A stretch of 64,000 nucleotides of DNA from NCBI GenBank assembly GCA_964513565.1, contig CAZENE010000002.1:1-64000 (forward strand), written 5' to 3'. Positions 10,501 through 18,888 of this stretch are shown one piece after another. The position numbers were made by a program, and so were the translations under genes. The number at the start of each line of letters is the position of its first letter. Within the stretch, counting starts at the first letter, position 1. The notes below the pieces were generated by a model. It saw only the letters and a list, made by a program, of their open reading frames with translations, searched no databases and had not been told where the DNA came from. The DNA comes from Delta-02 sp964513565 (GTDB lineage Bacteria > Desulfobacterota > Syntrophorhabdia > Syntrophorhabdales > Syntrophorhabdaceae).

Positions 10501-11751
10501 GTCGTTATGAACCGTAATGGCGAGATCGCCATCATGGATGAGGCGGGACGTGAAAGAGAGCGTTACTCTGTTATCTACGGGGCCAAGCTCAGAGTTGCCG
10601 ATGGGCAGACGGTCGAAGAGGGCGATACACTCGCTGAATGGGATCCGTATACCATCCCGATCCTCTCGGAGGAATCAGGCAGGATCAAATATGGTGATAT
10701 TTTTGAAGGCGATACCATGCAGGAGAGCAAAGATGAGGTGACCGGCCTTTCGTATAAGGTTATTATCGAACCGAAAAATCCCGAGCTTCGCCCGAGGATC
10801 TCTATAAAAGATGAAAAAGGCAGGACAAAAATGATCCCCGGATCAACAAGCCCAGCCCGTTACATATTGCCGATCGGCGCCCATATCGTAGTCAATGAGG
10901 GTGATGAGGTGTTCGCGGGAGATGTTATTTCAAAGATGCCCCGGGAAACAACGAAGACAAAAGACATCACGGGCGGTCTCCCGCGTGTCGCCGAACTTTT
11001 TGAGGCGCGCAAGCCCAAGGAAAATGCGATCGTTACCGAGATCAACGGCATCGTGACCTTCGGCAAAATGGCGAAAGGAAAACGGGAGATCGTCGTGACG
11101 CCGGAATCCGTCCACGGGGAACCAAGAAAATATACAATTCCCCGGGGCAAACATGTTATCGTCCACGAAGGGGATTATGTCAGGGCCGGTGAGCCGCTTA
11201 TGGACGGCCCGGTCAATCCTCACGACGTCCTGAGGATACTCGGCATCAAGGACCTCGCCCGTTATCTCGTCGATGAGATCCAGGAGGTCTACCAGCTACA
11301 AGGTGTCAAGATCAATGACAAGCATATCGAGACGATCGTGCGGCAGATGCTGAAAAGGGTAAAAATAAAGGATATAGGCGATACTAACTTTATTATCGAC
11401 GATTACGTCGAGTGGTGGGTGTTTGAAGAGGAAAACAGGCGGGTGTTGGCGGAAGGCGGCAAGCCGGCCCAGGCAGAACCGCTCTTCCTGGGGATTACCA
11501 AGGCATCGCTGATCACGGATAGCTTCATATCAGCGGCCAGCTTCCAGGACACCACCAAGGTATTGACCCAGGCTTCGATAGAAGGCAGGGTTGATTACTT
11601 AAGGGGTCTGAAAGAAAATGTCATCATGGGAAGGATCATTCCCGCCGGAACAGGGTATCCGAAGTACCGGAATTACGATATGAATATACTGGACAAGACA
11701 GAGGAGATCCCGCCGCGGGAAGAAGAAGTACTTCCCGAGATAACGCCTTAA
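7561..11751 (+). CDS. rpoC: DNA-directed RNA polymerase subunit beta'
   Basis: 1396 residues, starting at TTG 7561 behind AAGGAGG. The N-terminal zinc ribbon (CICGKYK...CEKCGVEV, near residue 70), the active-site NADFDGDQMAVH with Mg-binding Asp 459, 461 and 463, the bridge helix region and the second zinc site (CRSHRGVCVLCYGRDLARG, around residue 895) are all intact. It ends the operon, followed by a strong terminator. Confidence 0.98.
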   Translation: MEEYFKSDKQRDPLSYMAIKISLASPELIEKWSYGEVKKPETINYRTFKPERDGLFCAKIFGPVKDYECICGKYKRMKHRGIICEKCGVEVIQSKVRRERMGHIKLACPVAHIWFLKSMPSKIGTLLELTIKEVERVLYFEMYIVIEPGDSPHSFCEIISEEKYIEAREKYGEGFVGGIGAEAIRECLKKINVDELGKTLRIDMRDTSSDAKKKKIARRLKVVDAFKVSGVRPEWMILDIVPVLPPELRPLVPLDGGRFATSDLNDLYRRVINRNNRLKRLMELNAPEIIIRNEKRMLQEAVDALFDNSKRGRVVTGASKRPLKSLSDMLRGKQGRFRQNLLGKRVDYSGRSVIVVGPELRLHQCGLPKYMALELFKPFVYNRLIRKGYATTIKNAKKIVEKERPEVWDVLEEVIKEHPVLLNRAPTLHRLGIQAFEPQLIDGKAIQLHPLVCPAYNADFDGDQMAVHVPLSTEAQTEARVLMMSTNNILSPANGKPIIVPTQDIVLGLYYLTIDRKYRRGENKTFADSEEVRVAYDSGQIDLHARVKVRLNGEIIDTTPGRIILRDVVQDALMELEHPRRDKVLRDMLGNINTIMDKKTIAALVDKCYRDAGEKCTVILSDRLKDLGYFYATLGGISISIDDMKIPATKKTLIEKAENAVLTVQNQYQEGLITDGERYNQVIDIWANVTEEIAKALMDELASDIVLDTQGKPVMTPSGKPEHQNSLNPIFMMAHSGARGNAQQIRQLAGMRGLMAKPSGEIIETPITSNFREGLDVLQYFISTHGARKGLADTALKTANSGYLTRRLVDVAQDVVVSEQDCGTFDYIEIGSLVEGGEVIERLDARILGRVSFEDLKDPDGAIIVHKNEEITESHLKLIEEAGFEKVKIRSVLTCRSHRGVCVLCYGRDLARGRLVSIGEAVGIIAAQSIGEPGTQLTMRTFHIGGAASRRVEQSTLETRNEGVVKFINVRAIMNREDVPVVMNRNGEIAIMDEAGRERERYSVIYGAKLRVADGQTVEEGDTLAEWDPYTIPILSEESGRIKYGDIFEGDTMQESKDEVTGLSYKVIIEPKNPELRPRISIKDEKGRTKMIPGSTSPARYILPIGAHIVVNEGDEVFAGDVISKMPRETTKTKDITGGLPRVAELFEARKPKENAIVTEINGIVTFGKMAKGKREIVVTPESVHGEPRKYTIPRGKHVIVHEGDYVRAGEPLMDGPVNPHDVLRILGIKDLARYLVDEIQEVYQLQGVKINDKHIETIVRQMLKRVKIKDIGDTNFIIDDYVEWWVFEEENRRVLAEGGKPAQAEPLFLGITKASLITDSFISAASFQDTTKVLTQASIEGRVDYLRGLKENVIMGRIIPAGTGYPKYRNYDMNILDKTEEIPPREEEVLPEITP

Positions 11752-11775
11752 CGTCCAGGTCAAAACTGAAATCGA

Positions 11776-11816
11776 AAAACCCCGCCTTTCTGGTGAATCA
11801 AAGGCGGGGTTTTTTT
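11776..11816. terminator. Bidirectional intrinsic terminator between rpoC and cpoB
   Basis: AAAACCCCGCCTTT pairs with AAAGGCGGGG around a 10-base loop and is followed by seven T on the plus strand. The A run on the other side gives a T tract on the minus strand, so the element can also end the convergent tolB-pal-cpoB transcript. Confidence 0.93.
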
Positions 11817-11837
11817 ATGTCTTTTGATAATCCAAGA

Positions 11838-12611
11838 TCAGGGATTGCGCAGCTTTCTTTCAGCTATGATCGCTTCTTCGCTTTTGGGATAAAGTTCTAT
11901 TACCCTCTTCAGAAGTGTGGTGGCGCTTTTCTTATCGTTTGTCAGGCGAAACGCCTCTGCCTGAGATAAAAGAGCCCTTGGAGCTTTTTCGCTTTTCGGA
12001 TATTTGTCGATGACCTCCTGAAAATACAGGATAGCTTTATCATAATTGTTAAGGTTTATGTACGATTCGCCGATCCAGTAGTAGGCATTGGATGCAAGCG
12101 GGGTACCGCTGTATGTTTCCGTGAACGTGGTAAATTTACTCACAGCGGTCTCATACTGCCCGCGCTGAAAACTATCGAAGGCCTCCTTGTACGCCTCTTC
12201 GTACCGGGCGTCTGTTTTGGCAGGGACCTTTGCGGTGCCCTTTCCAGGTTCGGGGGTTGTCAATATGGGCGGGACCTGGTCGCTGTCCCGCTTCGTGCCA
12301 GCCATCGTCCTCGATTCCGCCCAGTATGCTTTGATCTGGTAGTCGAGTTCATCGAGTTTTCCCATGATGTTGCGGATCTTGTCATCGCGGTTGTCGACGG
12401 AGGAATACATGTTTACAACCTGCTTGCCGAGGTTCTCTTGTTCCCTTTCGATCCTGGCAAGCCGGGCATCGGTATCCTGCTTGAATTGATAAAAATCTCC
12501 CTGAAGCGATGAAATGTTTCCCTGGAGATTTGTTGCTTCCTGGGTTGTCACACATCCGGCCAGAAAAACAAGCAATGCCGGTATGGCAAGAATTGCGAAT
12601 CTGGAATTCAT
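11838..12611 (-). CDS. cpoB: Cell division coordinator CpoB / Tol-Pal system protein YbgF
   Basis: 257 residues. The N-terminus is a lipoprotein-type signal ending in LAGC (Cys 20), then a coiled-coil trimerisation region (about 25-100) and a C-terminal TPR block (about 132-255) with the pattern YEEAYKEAFDSFQRGQYETA, typical of YbgF. The lipobox is somewhat unusual, since many YbgF proteins are soluble. CpoB links PBP1B with Tol activity at the septum in E. coli. Last gene of the minus-strand tolB-pal-cpoB group, 3 bases after pal. Confidence 0.93.
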   Translation of the reverse strand: MNSRFAILAIPALLVFLAGCVTTQEATNLQGNISSLQGDFYQFKQDTDARLARIEREQENLGKQVVNMYSSVDNRDDKIRNIMGKLDELDYQIKAYWAESRTMAGTKRDSDQVPPILTTPEPGKGTAKVPAKTDARYEEAYKEAFDSFQRGQYETAVSKFTTFTETYSGTPLASNAYYWIGESYINLNNYDKAILYFQEVIDKYPKSEKAPRALLSQAEAFRLTNDKKSATTLLKRVIELYPKSEEAIIAERKLRNP

Positions 12612-12614
12612 TTC

Positions 12615-13157
12615 TCACCCCTTCTTGTCAATTTTAAAATGCGCCCTTCTATTCTTTGCCCACGCCTCTTCGCTTTTTCCAGTTTCTACGGGCACTTCTT
12701 TTCCGTAGGAGATAGTCCGGACCCTGCTGCCATCGACACCCATTTTCACGAGGTAATCTTTTACTGCCTCAGCCCTCTTCTGGCCAAGGGCAAGGTTATA
12801 ATCGACGGTCCCGCGCTCGTCGCAGTGCCCCTCTACTATCATACTGACATCCCTGTCCTGTTTCATGAAGGCGTTGACCCCTTCGATCTTGGGCAGCTCG
12901 GAGGCGCTTATCGCGTAGCTGTCAAAATCAAAATACACATCTTTCAAGATACTTGCGAGACGCTCTTGTTCCATTAAGAGGCGGTCGCGTTCAGTACGCG
13001 CCAGTTCTTCTTCGGCGATCCGTCTTTTTTCCTCATCGGATAGGGCACGTTCCTGCGTACCCGTCGTCGACACGGGCGGAGTTGTTTGTACGGCTTTCGG
13101 TGCGCAGCTAACGAATATCAATGACAACACGACCAATAAAAGCGCAATTTTCTTCAT
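12615..13157 (-). CDS. pal: Peptidoglycan-associated lipoprotein Pal
   Basis: 180 residues. The signal peptide ends with the lipobox VSCA (Cys 18), followed by a charged linker and a C-terminal OmpA-like domain (about 65-178) with VYFDFDSYAI, GHCDERGT and YNLALGQKRAEAVKDYL, which bind meso-DAP peptidoglycan. Pal anchors the outer membrane to the wall and works with TolB, encoded just upstream. Confidence 0.96.
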   Translation of the reverse strand: MKKIALLLVVLSLIFVSCAPKAVQTTPPVSTTGTQERALSDEEKRRIAEEELARTERDRLLMEQERLASILKDVYFDFDSYAISASELPKIEGVNAFMKQDRDVSMIVEGHCDERGTVDYNLALGQKRAEAVKDYLVKMGVDGSRVRTISYGKEVPVETGKSEEAWAKNRRAHFKIDKKG

Positions 13158-13205
13158 GCATCCTCCCCATTTTTGTTCCTTTCTCTCTCATACGCTAAAA
13201 GCGCC

Positions 13206-14498
13206 TTAAGGCGCGAACTTGGGCTGCTCTTCGGCAAAATCGGTGAACCTCAATGTCCTTTTGTTTTCGCCGTTAAACAGCATAACATTTACCTTGTTGA
13301 CCCCCCCCTTCAAAGAGGTATAGATAATGTAACGACCGCACGGTGAAAACTGGGGTGAGTCGTTTACTGAACCGTCACTCGTCAGTACCCTTTGATTTGA
13401 ACCATCCGGGTTCATTGTACACACCTCGAAACCGCCGGATACCTTGGCAACAAAAGCGACGAGGTCTCCCTTGGGTGAAAATGCAGGGGCACTGTTATAA
13501 TTGCCATGATAGGTGAGCCTCTTGACCTCTCCGGATGGAAGCGTCTTCGAAAATATTTGCGGAGTGCCATACATGTCGGAAACAAAGATCAACCTTGAGC
13601 CGTCGGGGGCTACCGATGGTGATGTGAGTATCCCGTCGCGCTGGAGAAGGACCTTTTTGCCGCGGCTTGAGACATCAAAGGCATATATTGTCGATCTTTT
13701 GCCCGATGTATGGGAATAGACCAGTGTTGAATTATTGAGCCATGCCGTGCCTATCTTCATGCCTTCGGAACGGTCGACGAAAATCTGGTTCTTTTTGTCA
13801 AAATCCGAGACGAATAAATTGGGCCTGCCTTCCTTGTAAGAGGTATAGGCGAGGTATTTCCCATTCGGGGATAACGATGGCGAAAGGGTAATACTCCTAT
13901 AATTGGTAAGACGGGTCACATTCTGCCCATCGAAATCGGAGAGATAAACCTCTTTCAAGTTACGGCGTCCGGCCGTGAAGAGTATCCGGGAACTCATGAT
14001 CCCCCTTTCCCCCGTTGCCGCGAAAATGATATCGTCGGCCAATCTATGTGTCACCCGCCGCCATTCCGTCGCTCTTGCCTTATAACGCTTCGCCAGCATA
14101 AGTGATCCGTCAAGTGTATCGTAAACGAATGCTTCGAGGGACAATTCTCCACTCACTACCTGGACGCGCGCCTTGCATACGAGATCTATTCCTATGGAGC
14201 GCCACGAATTGAACTTCACTTCTGTTTTTTCGACCCCTTCATTGAGAAGTTCCTTATCGATCAAGGACGCGGGGGCGGCAATGAAAAAACCCGAAAGGTC
14301 AAGGTCTTTGTTAAGGACATCGCTCATTTCGGATGTCGACTTGTCGGCCTTTTCGCCCTTGAATGCGGGTACACCGATCGTTATTTTCTTGAATGACGTA
14401 CCATAGATATCAAGATAAACCTTGGCATTCGACACGCCCGTGAAAACCATAACGAATGCCAGGGTCAGTGACATGATAAAAATGCTATTTCTTTTCAT
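13206..14498 (-). CDS. tolB: Tol-Pal system beta-propeller protein TolB
   Basis: 430 residues with a signal peptide (about 1-25). The N-terminal domain (26-160) precedes a six-bladed propeller with repeated SPSLSPNGKYLAYTS, APDGSRLIFVSD and SPKGDLVAFVA-type blades (about 165-425). TolB works in the periplasm and binds Pal. TolQ, TolR and TolA are not in this window. Its start overlaps the end of the upstream LysR gene by 14 bases. Confidence 0.95.
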   Translation of the reverse strand: MKRNSIFIMSLTLAFVMVFTGVSNAKVYLDIYGTSFKKITIGVPAFKGEKADKSTSEMSDVLNKDLDLSGFFIAAPASLIDKELLNEGVEKTEVKFNSWRSIGIDLVCKARVQVVSGELSLEAFVYDTLDGSLMLAKRYKARATEWRRVTHRLADDIIFAATGERGIMSSRILFTAGRRNLKEVYLSDFDGQNVTRLTNYRSITLSPSLSPNGKYLAYTSYKEGRPNLFVSDFDKKNQIFVDRSEGMKIGTAWLNNSTLVYSHTSGKRSTIYAFDVSSRGKKVLLQRDGILTSPSVAPDGSRLIFVSDMYGTPQIFSKTLPSGEVKRLTYHGNYNSAPAFSPKGDLVAFVAKVSGGFEVCTMNPDGSNQRVLTSDGSVNDSPQFSPCGRYIIYTSLKGGVNKVNVMLFNGENKRTLRFTDFAEEQPKFAP

Positions 14499-15384
14499 GC
14501 TTTCTCCATTTATCGATTATTTCCATGAGGACCTTCACCTGGGGAAGGATCGTTTTTCCTTTACGCGTGATGGTGAAAAAGGACCGTTTGATCTGAGGTA
14601 AGCCGTCAATGGCAACCTTTTTGATCACTTCGTCCCTAACAAGTCTTTCGACCGCCAGTTCTGATATGTATGCAATACCCATCCCCGACATAACAGCCTG
14701 TTTTATAGCTTCATTATCAGAGAGTTCCGCTACTATATTCAAACGGCCTTTGTCGATGTCGCGTATCTTTGCGAGGCTTTTTTCTATGGTATTGCGCGTT
14801 CCGGATCCTCTCTCCCGGGCGATGAGCGGAGTTTCCCTTAACTGCTGCAGAGTTATCGATCCGGGAAAATCAGGCGGTGCGATGAATATGACCGTGTCAT
14901 CTATAAATTTCCTGAATTCAAGCTTGCTGGTTTCACTCCTGGCCCCGACTATTCCGAAATCGAGAGATCCATTTTCCATTTTATCAATGATGTCCCTGGT
15001 GTCCGCGATCATCAGTTCGAAATTTATACCTGCATACCGCTTCTTAAATTCACTAAGGATCCGGGGCATGATGTATATACCGGGAATAGTGCTTGCCCCG
15101 AGCGTCATCTTCCCTTTCTTGAGGCCCCGGAAGGACGCGATCGCCTCGATGGTGTCTTTTTTCAGGCTTATCATTTCAAGGGCATACTGGTACAGGATTT
15201 CGCCAGCCTTTGTCAGGGTCACCGTGCGCTTCGTCCTGTCTATGAGCCTTACCTCGAAAAAATGCTCAAGATCTACGATCTGCTTGCTCACCGTAGGCTG
15301 GGTTATACAAAGTTCATCCGCTGCCCTCGTAAAACTTTTGAGTTTAGCGATCTTGAGAAAGGTCTCGAGTAGCCTTAATTCCAT
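14485..15384 (-). CDS. LysR-family transcriptional regulator
   Basis: 299 residues, normal for the family. The N-terminal winged helix-turn-helix (1-60) contains SFTRAADELCITQPTVSKQI, and the rest is a periplasmic-binding-like effector domain (about 90-295). It belongs to the CysB/CbbR-like branch by general look; the effector is unknown. The gene is divergent from the vor operon, which suggests it may control it, and it overlaps tolB by 14 bases, so tolB may be co-transcribed with it. Confidence 0.9.
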   Translation of the reverse strand: MELRLLETFLKIAKLKSFTRAADELCITQPTVSKQIVDLEHFFEVRLIDRTKRTVTLTKAGEILYQYALEMISLKKDTIEAIASFRGLKKGKMTLGASTIPGIYIMPRILSEFKKRYAGINFELMIADTRDIIDKMENGSLDFGIVGARSETSKLEFRKFIDDTVIFIAPPDFPGSITLQQLRETPLIARERGSGTRNTIEKSLAKIRDIDKGRLNIVAELSDNEAIKQAVMSGMGIAYISELAVERLVRDEVIKKVAIDGLPQIKRSFFTITRKGKTILPQVKVLMEIIDKWRKHEKK

Positions 15385-15438
15385 TTTATAAAACCTTAAG
15401 ACAGATAAGACTACAAAATCAATAAAATTGTTCTCCTA

Positions 15439-15457
15439 ATAGGTATTTAGGCGCTAT
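15439..15457. promoter_or_regulatory. Dyad in lysR-vor divergent region (possible operator)
   Basis: ATAG and CTAT are separated by 11 bases between the divergent lysR and vor genes. LysR regulators bind dyads of this size, although this one does not fit the strict T-N11-A rule. Weak evidence. Confidence 0.25.
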
Positions 15458-15567
15458 TGTTGATATTGTTCTTCCACTTTTGATCTATCCCTCACTTTGA
15501 GTGTTCAGCCCTGGTAAAAAGTTCCTAGAATGTGCGATTGCCTTAAGTTACGGCAAGGACAAAAAAG

Positions 15568-15597
15568 TTGACAATACTGTTGGCGGTGGGCTAATCT
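15568..15597 (+). promoter_or_regulatory. Sigma-70-type promoter of the vor operon
   Basis: TTGACA at 15568-15573 and TAATCT at 15592-15597 with an 18-base spacer, 37 bases upstream of the first vor start codon. Confidence 0.6.
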
Positions 15598-15634
15598 TAA
15601 GAGCTTCCCAAATTTGCGAGGTGTTAATTCTTCC

Positions 15635-15844
15635 ATGAAAGGCACAATTAGTATTGATCCGGAACGGTGCAAGGGGTGCGCTCTCTGTATCGAGTTCTGC
15701 CCGAAAAAGCTTATTTCGATCTCGGACAGGCTTAATGCAAAGGGATATTTTGTCGCTGCTTTCAATGACGGGAATGAATGCACGGGGTGCGCAACCTGCG
15801 CCGTCATGTGTCCCGAAGTGGCTATCGAGGTGATGAAAACTTGA
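15635..15844 (+). CDS. 2-oxoacid:ferredoxin oxidoreductase, delta (ferredoxin) subunit
   Basis: 69 residues with two 4Fe-4S motifs, CKGCALCIEFCPKK and CTGCATCAVMCPE. It carries electrons from the catalytic subunits to free ferredoxin. The start at ATG 15635 is chosen over an upstream TTG because GAGGTG lies 11 bases before it. First gene of a four-subunit oxidoreductase operon; its stop overlaps the next start. Confidence 0.92.
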   Translation: MKGTISIDPERCKGCALCIEFCPKKLISISDRLNAKGYFVAAFNDGNECTGCATCAVMCPEVAIEVMKT

Positions 15845-16911
15845 AGAAGCTGATGAGCGGTAATGCCGCCCTTGGAGAGGCGGCCATATTATCCGGTTGC
15901 GCGTGCTATTTCGGCTACCCCATTACTCCACAGAATGAACTGACAGAGTACATGGCAAAACGGATGAATGAGCTCGGTAGGGTTTTTATCCAGTCTGAAA
16001 GCGAGATAGCGGCGATCAACATGGTCCTCGGCGCGGCGGTTGCGGGGGCCCGCGCCATGACATCGTCGAGCAGCCCCGGTATGAGCCTGAAGCAGGAAGG
16101 GATAAGCTATTTAGCGGCCGATGAGCTTCCCGCGGTCATTGTTGATATGGTGCGGGGTGGACCCGGTATGGGCAATATTTCCCCAGCACAATCAGATTAC
16201 CTGCAGGCAACCCGCGGCGGAGGGCATGGGGATTACAAGACCATAGTGCTTGCGCCGGGGTCCGTGCAGGAACTCACCGAAGTTATTCCGCTTGCATTCG
16301 ATCTTGCGGACCAATACCGCAATCCCGTCGTTATACTGGGCGATGGTATGCTGGGCCAGATGATGGAGCCCGTTGATTTCGATAATATCCCGCCTCCGAA
16401 AGAGTACCCGAAGGACTATATATTAACGGGTGCTCAAGGCCGGCCGTCCCGCATGGTGCGCTCGCTTCTTTTCGATACGAAAGAAGAGGAAGAGCATAAT
16501 TGGAAGCTTGTCCGGAAGTATCAAAGGATGGAGCAGAACGAGGTAAGATACGAGACTTTCCTTACCGACGATGCTGAAATGATCGTCGTCGCATACGGTA
16601 TCGGCGCGAGGATTGCAAGGGGAGCGATAAAAAGACTGCGGCAGGAGAACTTGAAGGTCGGCATGGTGCGGCCGATCACCGTGTGGCCGTTTCCGGCTGC
16701 GGTGCTCCAAGAATTGGCTAAAACCGTCCATGAGTTCTTCGTCTTCGAGATGAGTGCCGGCCAGCTTATAGAAGATGTCAGACTGGCGCTGGCAGGCAAG
16801 GGGCACATTCATTTCTATGGCAGGCCGGGCGGGATCATCCCCACCCCTGTCGAGCTTTATCGGATCATTGGGCGCCATTATTACATGGCATCCCGAAGGA
16901 AGCAGCCATGA
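15841..16911 (+). CDS. vorB: 2-oxoacid:ferredoxin oxidoreductase alpha subunit (VorB-like)
   Basis: 356 residues from TTG 15841, which overlaps the preceding TGA and has GAGGTG eight bases upstream; an open frame reaching further upstream belongs to the ferredoxin DNA in another frame. The sequence has YFGYPITPQNE near the N-terminus, MTSSSSPG, RGGPGMGN and the internal HNWKLVRKYQRMEQNEVRYE, typical of 3-methyl-2-oxobutanoate (branched-chain) oxidoreductase VorB and its 2-oxoglutarate relatives. The enzyme decarboxylates a 2-oxoacid to acyl-CoA and CO2 and reduces ferredoxin. Substrate cannot be settled from sequence alone. Confidence 0.92.
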   Translation: MKKLMSGNAALGEAAILSGCACYFGYPITPQNELTEYMAKRMNELGRVFIQSESEIAAINMVLGAAVAGARAMTSSSSPGMSLKQEGISYLAADELPAVIVDMVRGGPGMGNISPAQSDYLQATRGGGHGDYKTIVLAPGSVQELTEVIPLAFDLADQYRNPVVILGDGMLGQMMEPVDFDNIPPPKEYPKDYILTGAQGRPSRMVRSLLFDTKEEEEHNWKLVRKYQRMEQNEVRYETFLTDDAEMIVVAYGIGARIARGAIKRLRQENLKVGMVRPITVWPFPAAVLQELAKTVHEFFVFEMSAGQLIEDVRLALAGKGHIHFYGRPGGIIPTPVELYRIIGRHYYMASRRKQP

Positions 16912-17645
16912 AGAAGGTATATTCCAGACCAGGAACAATGAAAGAGGCCCATTTCCATTACTGCCCGGGCTGTGGGCACGGCATCATCAACCGGCTGCTC
17001 ATGGAAGTGATCGAGGAGATGGAACTTCGCGAAAAAGCGATATGTGTCGCGCCTGCCGGGTGCGGCATGCTTGTTTATAATTATTTCGATATTGACACGC
17101 TGGAATCCGCACATGGGCGCGGGGCGGCAGTGGCGACAGGCATAAAAAGGGTGCGGCCCGACAATCTCGTTTTTTCGTACCAAGGTGACGGCGACCTTGC
17201 CGCTATCGGTACAGCCGAGGGTTTTCATGCGGCGAACCGCGGTGAACCGATCACAATAATTTTTGTGAATAACGGCGTCTACGGGATGACTGGAGGACAA
17301 ATGGCGCCGACGACATTGACCAACCAGGTGACCACAACAACGCCGAACGGCAGAGATCCTATCATAGCAGGCCATCCTGTGAGGATATGCGAAGTGTTCT
17401 CGATGTTGGACGGAGCAACCTATCTCGAACGGGTAACTGTAAACAAGCCGGCGGCCGTGACCAGGGCAAAAAAGGCCATCAAGAAGGCGTTCAAGCATCA
17501 GCTTGACGGCAAAGGCTTTTCCCTCGTAGAGATCCTATCCCCATGCCCTACGAATTGGAAGATGGGACCGGTCGAGGCATGCAGGTGGATCGACGATGTA
17601 ATGGCAAAACAATTCCCCCTTGGAGTGGTGAAAGACATAAAATGA
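16908..17645 (+). CDS. 2-oxoacid:ferredoxin oxidoreductase beta subunit (TPP-binding)
   Basis: 245 residues, start overlapping the alpha stop by four bases. The thiamine diphosphate site is visible as GDGDLAAIGTAEGFHAANR and VNNGVYGMTGGQ, with an N-terminal CPGCGHG for an iron-sulfur or metal site. It catalyses decarboxylation together with the alpha subunit in the cytoplasm. Confidence 0.93.
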   Translation: MKKVYSRPGTMKEAHFHYCPGCGHGIINRLLMEVIEEMELREKAICVAPAGCGMLVYNYFDIDTLESAHGRGAAVATGIKRVRPDNLVFSYQGDGDLAAIGTAEGFHAANRGEPITIIFVNNGVYGMTGGQMAPTTLTNQVTTTTPNGRDPIIAGHPVRICEVFSMLDGATYLERVTVNKPAAVTRAKKAIKKAFKHQLDGKGFSLVEILSPCPTNWKMGPVEACRWIDDVMAKQFPLGVVKDIK

Positions 17646-18181
17646 TGACGCGAACAATATTTTCCGGTTTTGGCGGGCAGGGCGTTCTTTCGATGGGTTT
17701 TACTCTTGCTAATGCCGCGATGCTTGAAGGCAAATACGTAACCTATCTACCCTCATACGGCGTAGAGGTCCGCGGGGGCACGGCCAATTGCACGGTGGTT
17801 GTCTCAGATGAGGAGATCGCTTCGCCGGTGGCGTCAGAACCCGAGTTTGTCGTTGCAATGAACCAGCCTTCATTCAACCGGTTTCAGAATATCCTTTCAT
17901 CCGGCGGGCTCATATGTGTCAATGCTTCTCTCGTGAGCGTGGATGCAGCGCGCAGCGACATCGAGGTGCTTTCGATCCCTACGAGCGAGCTTGCTGAAAA
18001 GCTCGGGACCATCAAGGTCGCAAACATGATCATGCTCGGGGCGCTCATCAAGGCCAGCAATATTATTTCATTCGATGCGATGATAAAGAACTTGGCGGAA
18101 TTGCTCGGCGAAGGGAAATCCCGATTGATAAAACTGAACAAAGAAGCCCTTGAAATGGGTTTTAACTACGTCAAGGAGTAA
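17642..18181 (+). CDS. 2-oxoacid:ferredoxin oxidoreductase gamma subunit
   Basis: 179 residues from ATG 17642, an ATGA overlap with the beta stop. It begins MMTRTIFSGFGGQGVLSMG, then has YGVEVRGGTANCTVV, the signature of the gamma (2-oxoacid oxidoreductase) domain that holds CoA. A longer open frame upstream is out of frame over the beta gene. Confidence 0.93.
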   Translation: MMTRTIFSGFGGQGVLSMGFTLANAAMLEGKYVTYLPSYGVEVRGGTANCTVVVSDEEIASPVASEPEFVVAMNQPSFNRFQNILSSGGLICVNASLVSVDAARSDIEVLSIPTSELAEKLGTIKVANMIMLGALIKASNIISFDAMIKNLAELLGEGKSRLIKLNKEALEMGFNYVKE

Positions 18182-18186
18182 TAGCA

Positions 18187-18615
18187 ATGTTCATCACACA
18201 ATTGTCCATCAGCCTCGAAAACGTACCCGGCGCATTATCCCACGTGAGTGAACTCCTTGGACGCGAAGGTGTCAACATCCGTGCCATTTCGGTAGCAGAC
18301 ACGTCAGACATTAGCACGGTCCGCTTTCTTGTCGACGATCCCGAAAAAGCAAAGAATATTCTCAAGGGAAACGGCTTTAACCCCCGGGAAACAGATGTTC
18401 TCGCAGTCGAGACCCCCGACCATCCGGGTGGACTTCTCGCAGTCCTTAAACCGCTCCGGGCCGCCGGTATAAACGTCCACTATCTCTACCCGCATCTTGG
18501 CAGGGTATCCGGCAACGCCATTGTCATCCTTGGCTGCGACAAAACAGCCGAGGCGCAGAAAGTGTTGGGGCAGAACTGGGTCAAGACCCTTGGCAAGGAA
18601 GTTTATTCTATATAA
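18187..18615 (+). CDS. ACT-domain protein (two ACT repeats)
   Basis: 142 residues made of two ACT domains, about 1-70 (LENVPGALSHVSELLGREGVNI) and 71-140 (TPDHPGGLLAVLKPLRAAGINV). ACT domains bind amino acids as effectors. It follows the vor gamma gene by five bases, so it is likely in the same operon and may sense a branched-chain or aromatic amino acid; that role is inference. Confidence 0.88.
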   Translation: MFITQLSISLENVPGALSHVSELLGREGVNIRAISVADTSDISTVRFLVDDPEKAKNILKGNGFNPRETDVLAVETPDHPGGLLAVLKPLRAAGINVHYLYPHLGRVSGNAIVILGCDKTAEAQKVLGQNWVKTLGKEVYSI

Positions 18616-18888
18616 AGGCGACCTAATTCTCTGTCCTATGTTCTATGTGCCACGTTCAGGAATTTTCTTGTTTTCCTCATACCCGATAGAGCTCATGCCG
18701 CCCTCATTTATCGCTTCAGGTCATCCGGGATGATCGGAACTTTTACAACAATTGCCAACGTCCAAATATCCCTGTTTCCCTGTCATTCTACGGGTAAACC
18801 CTAAAATTCCATCCGTCCGAGGACCAGGATACGATATACTGAATATACCTGATAGGGGAAAAAATAAAAAAGAGGTGGTTGTCAGGAA

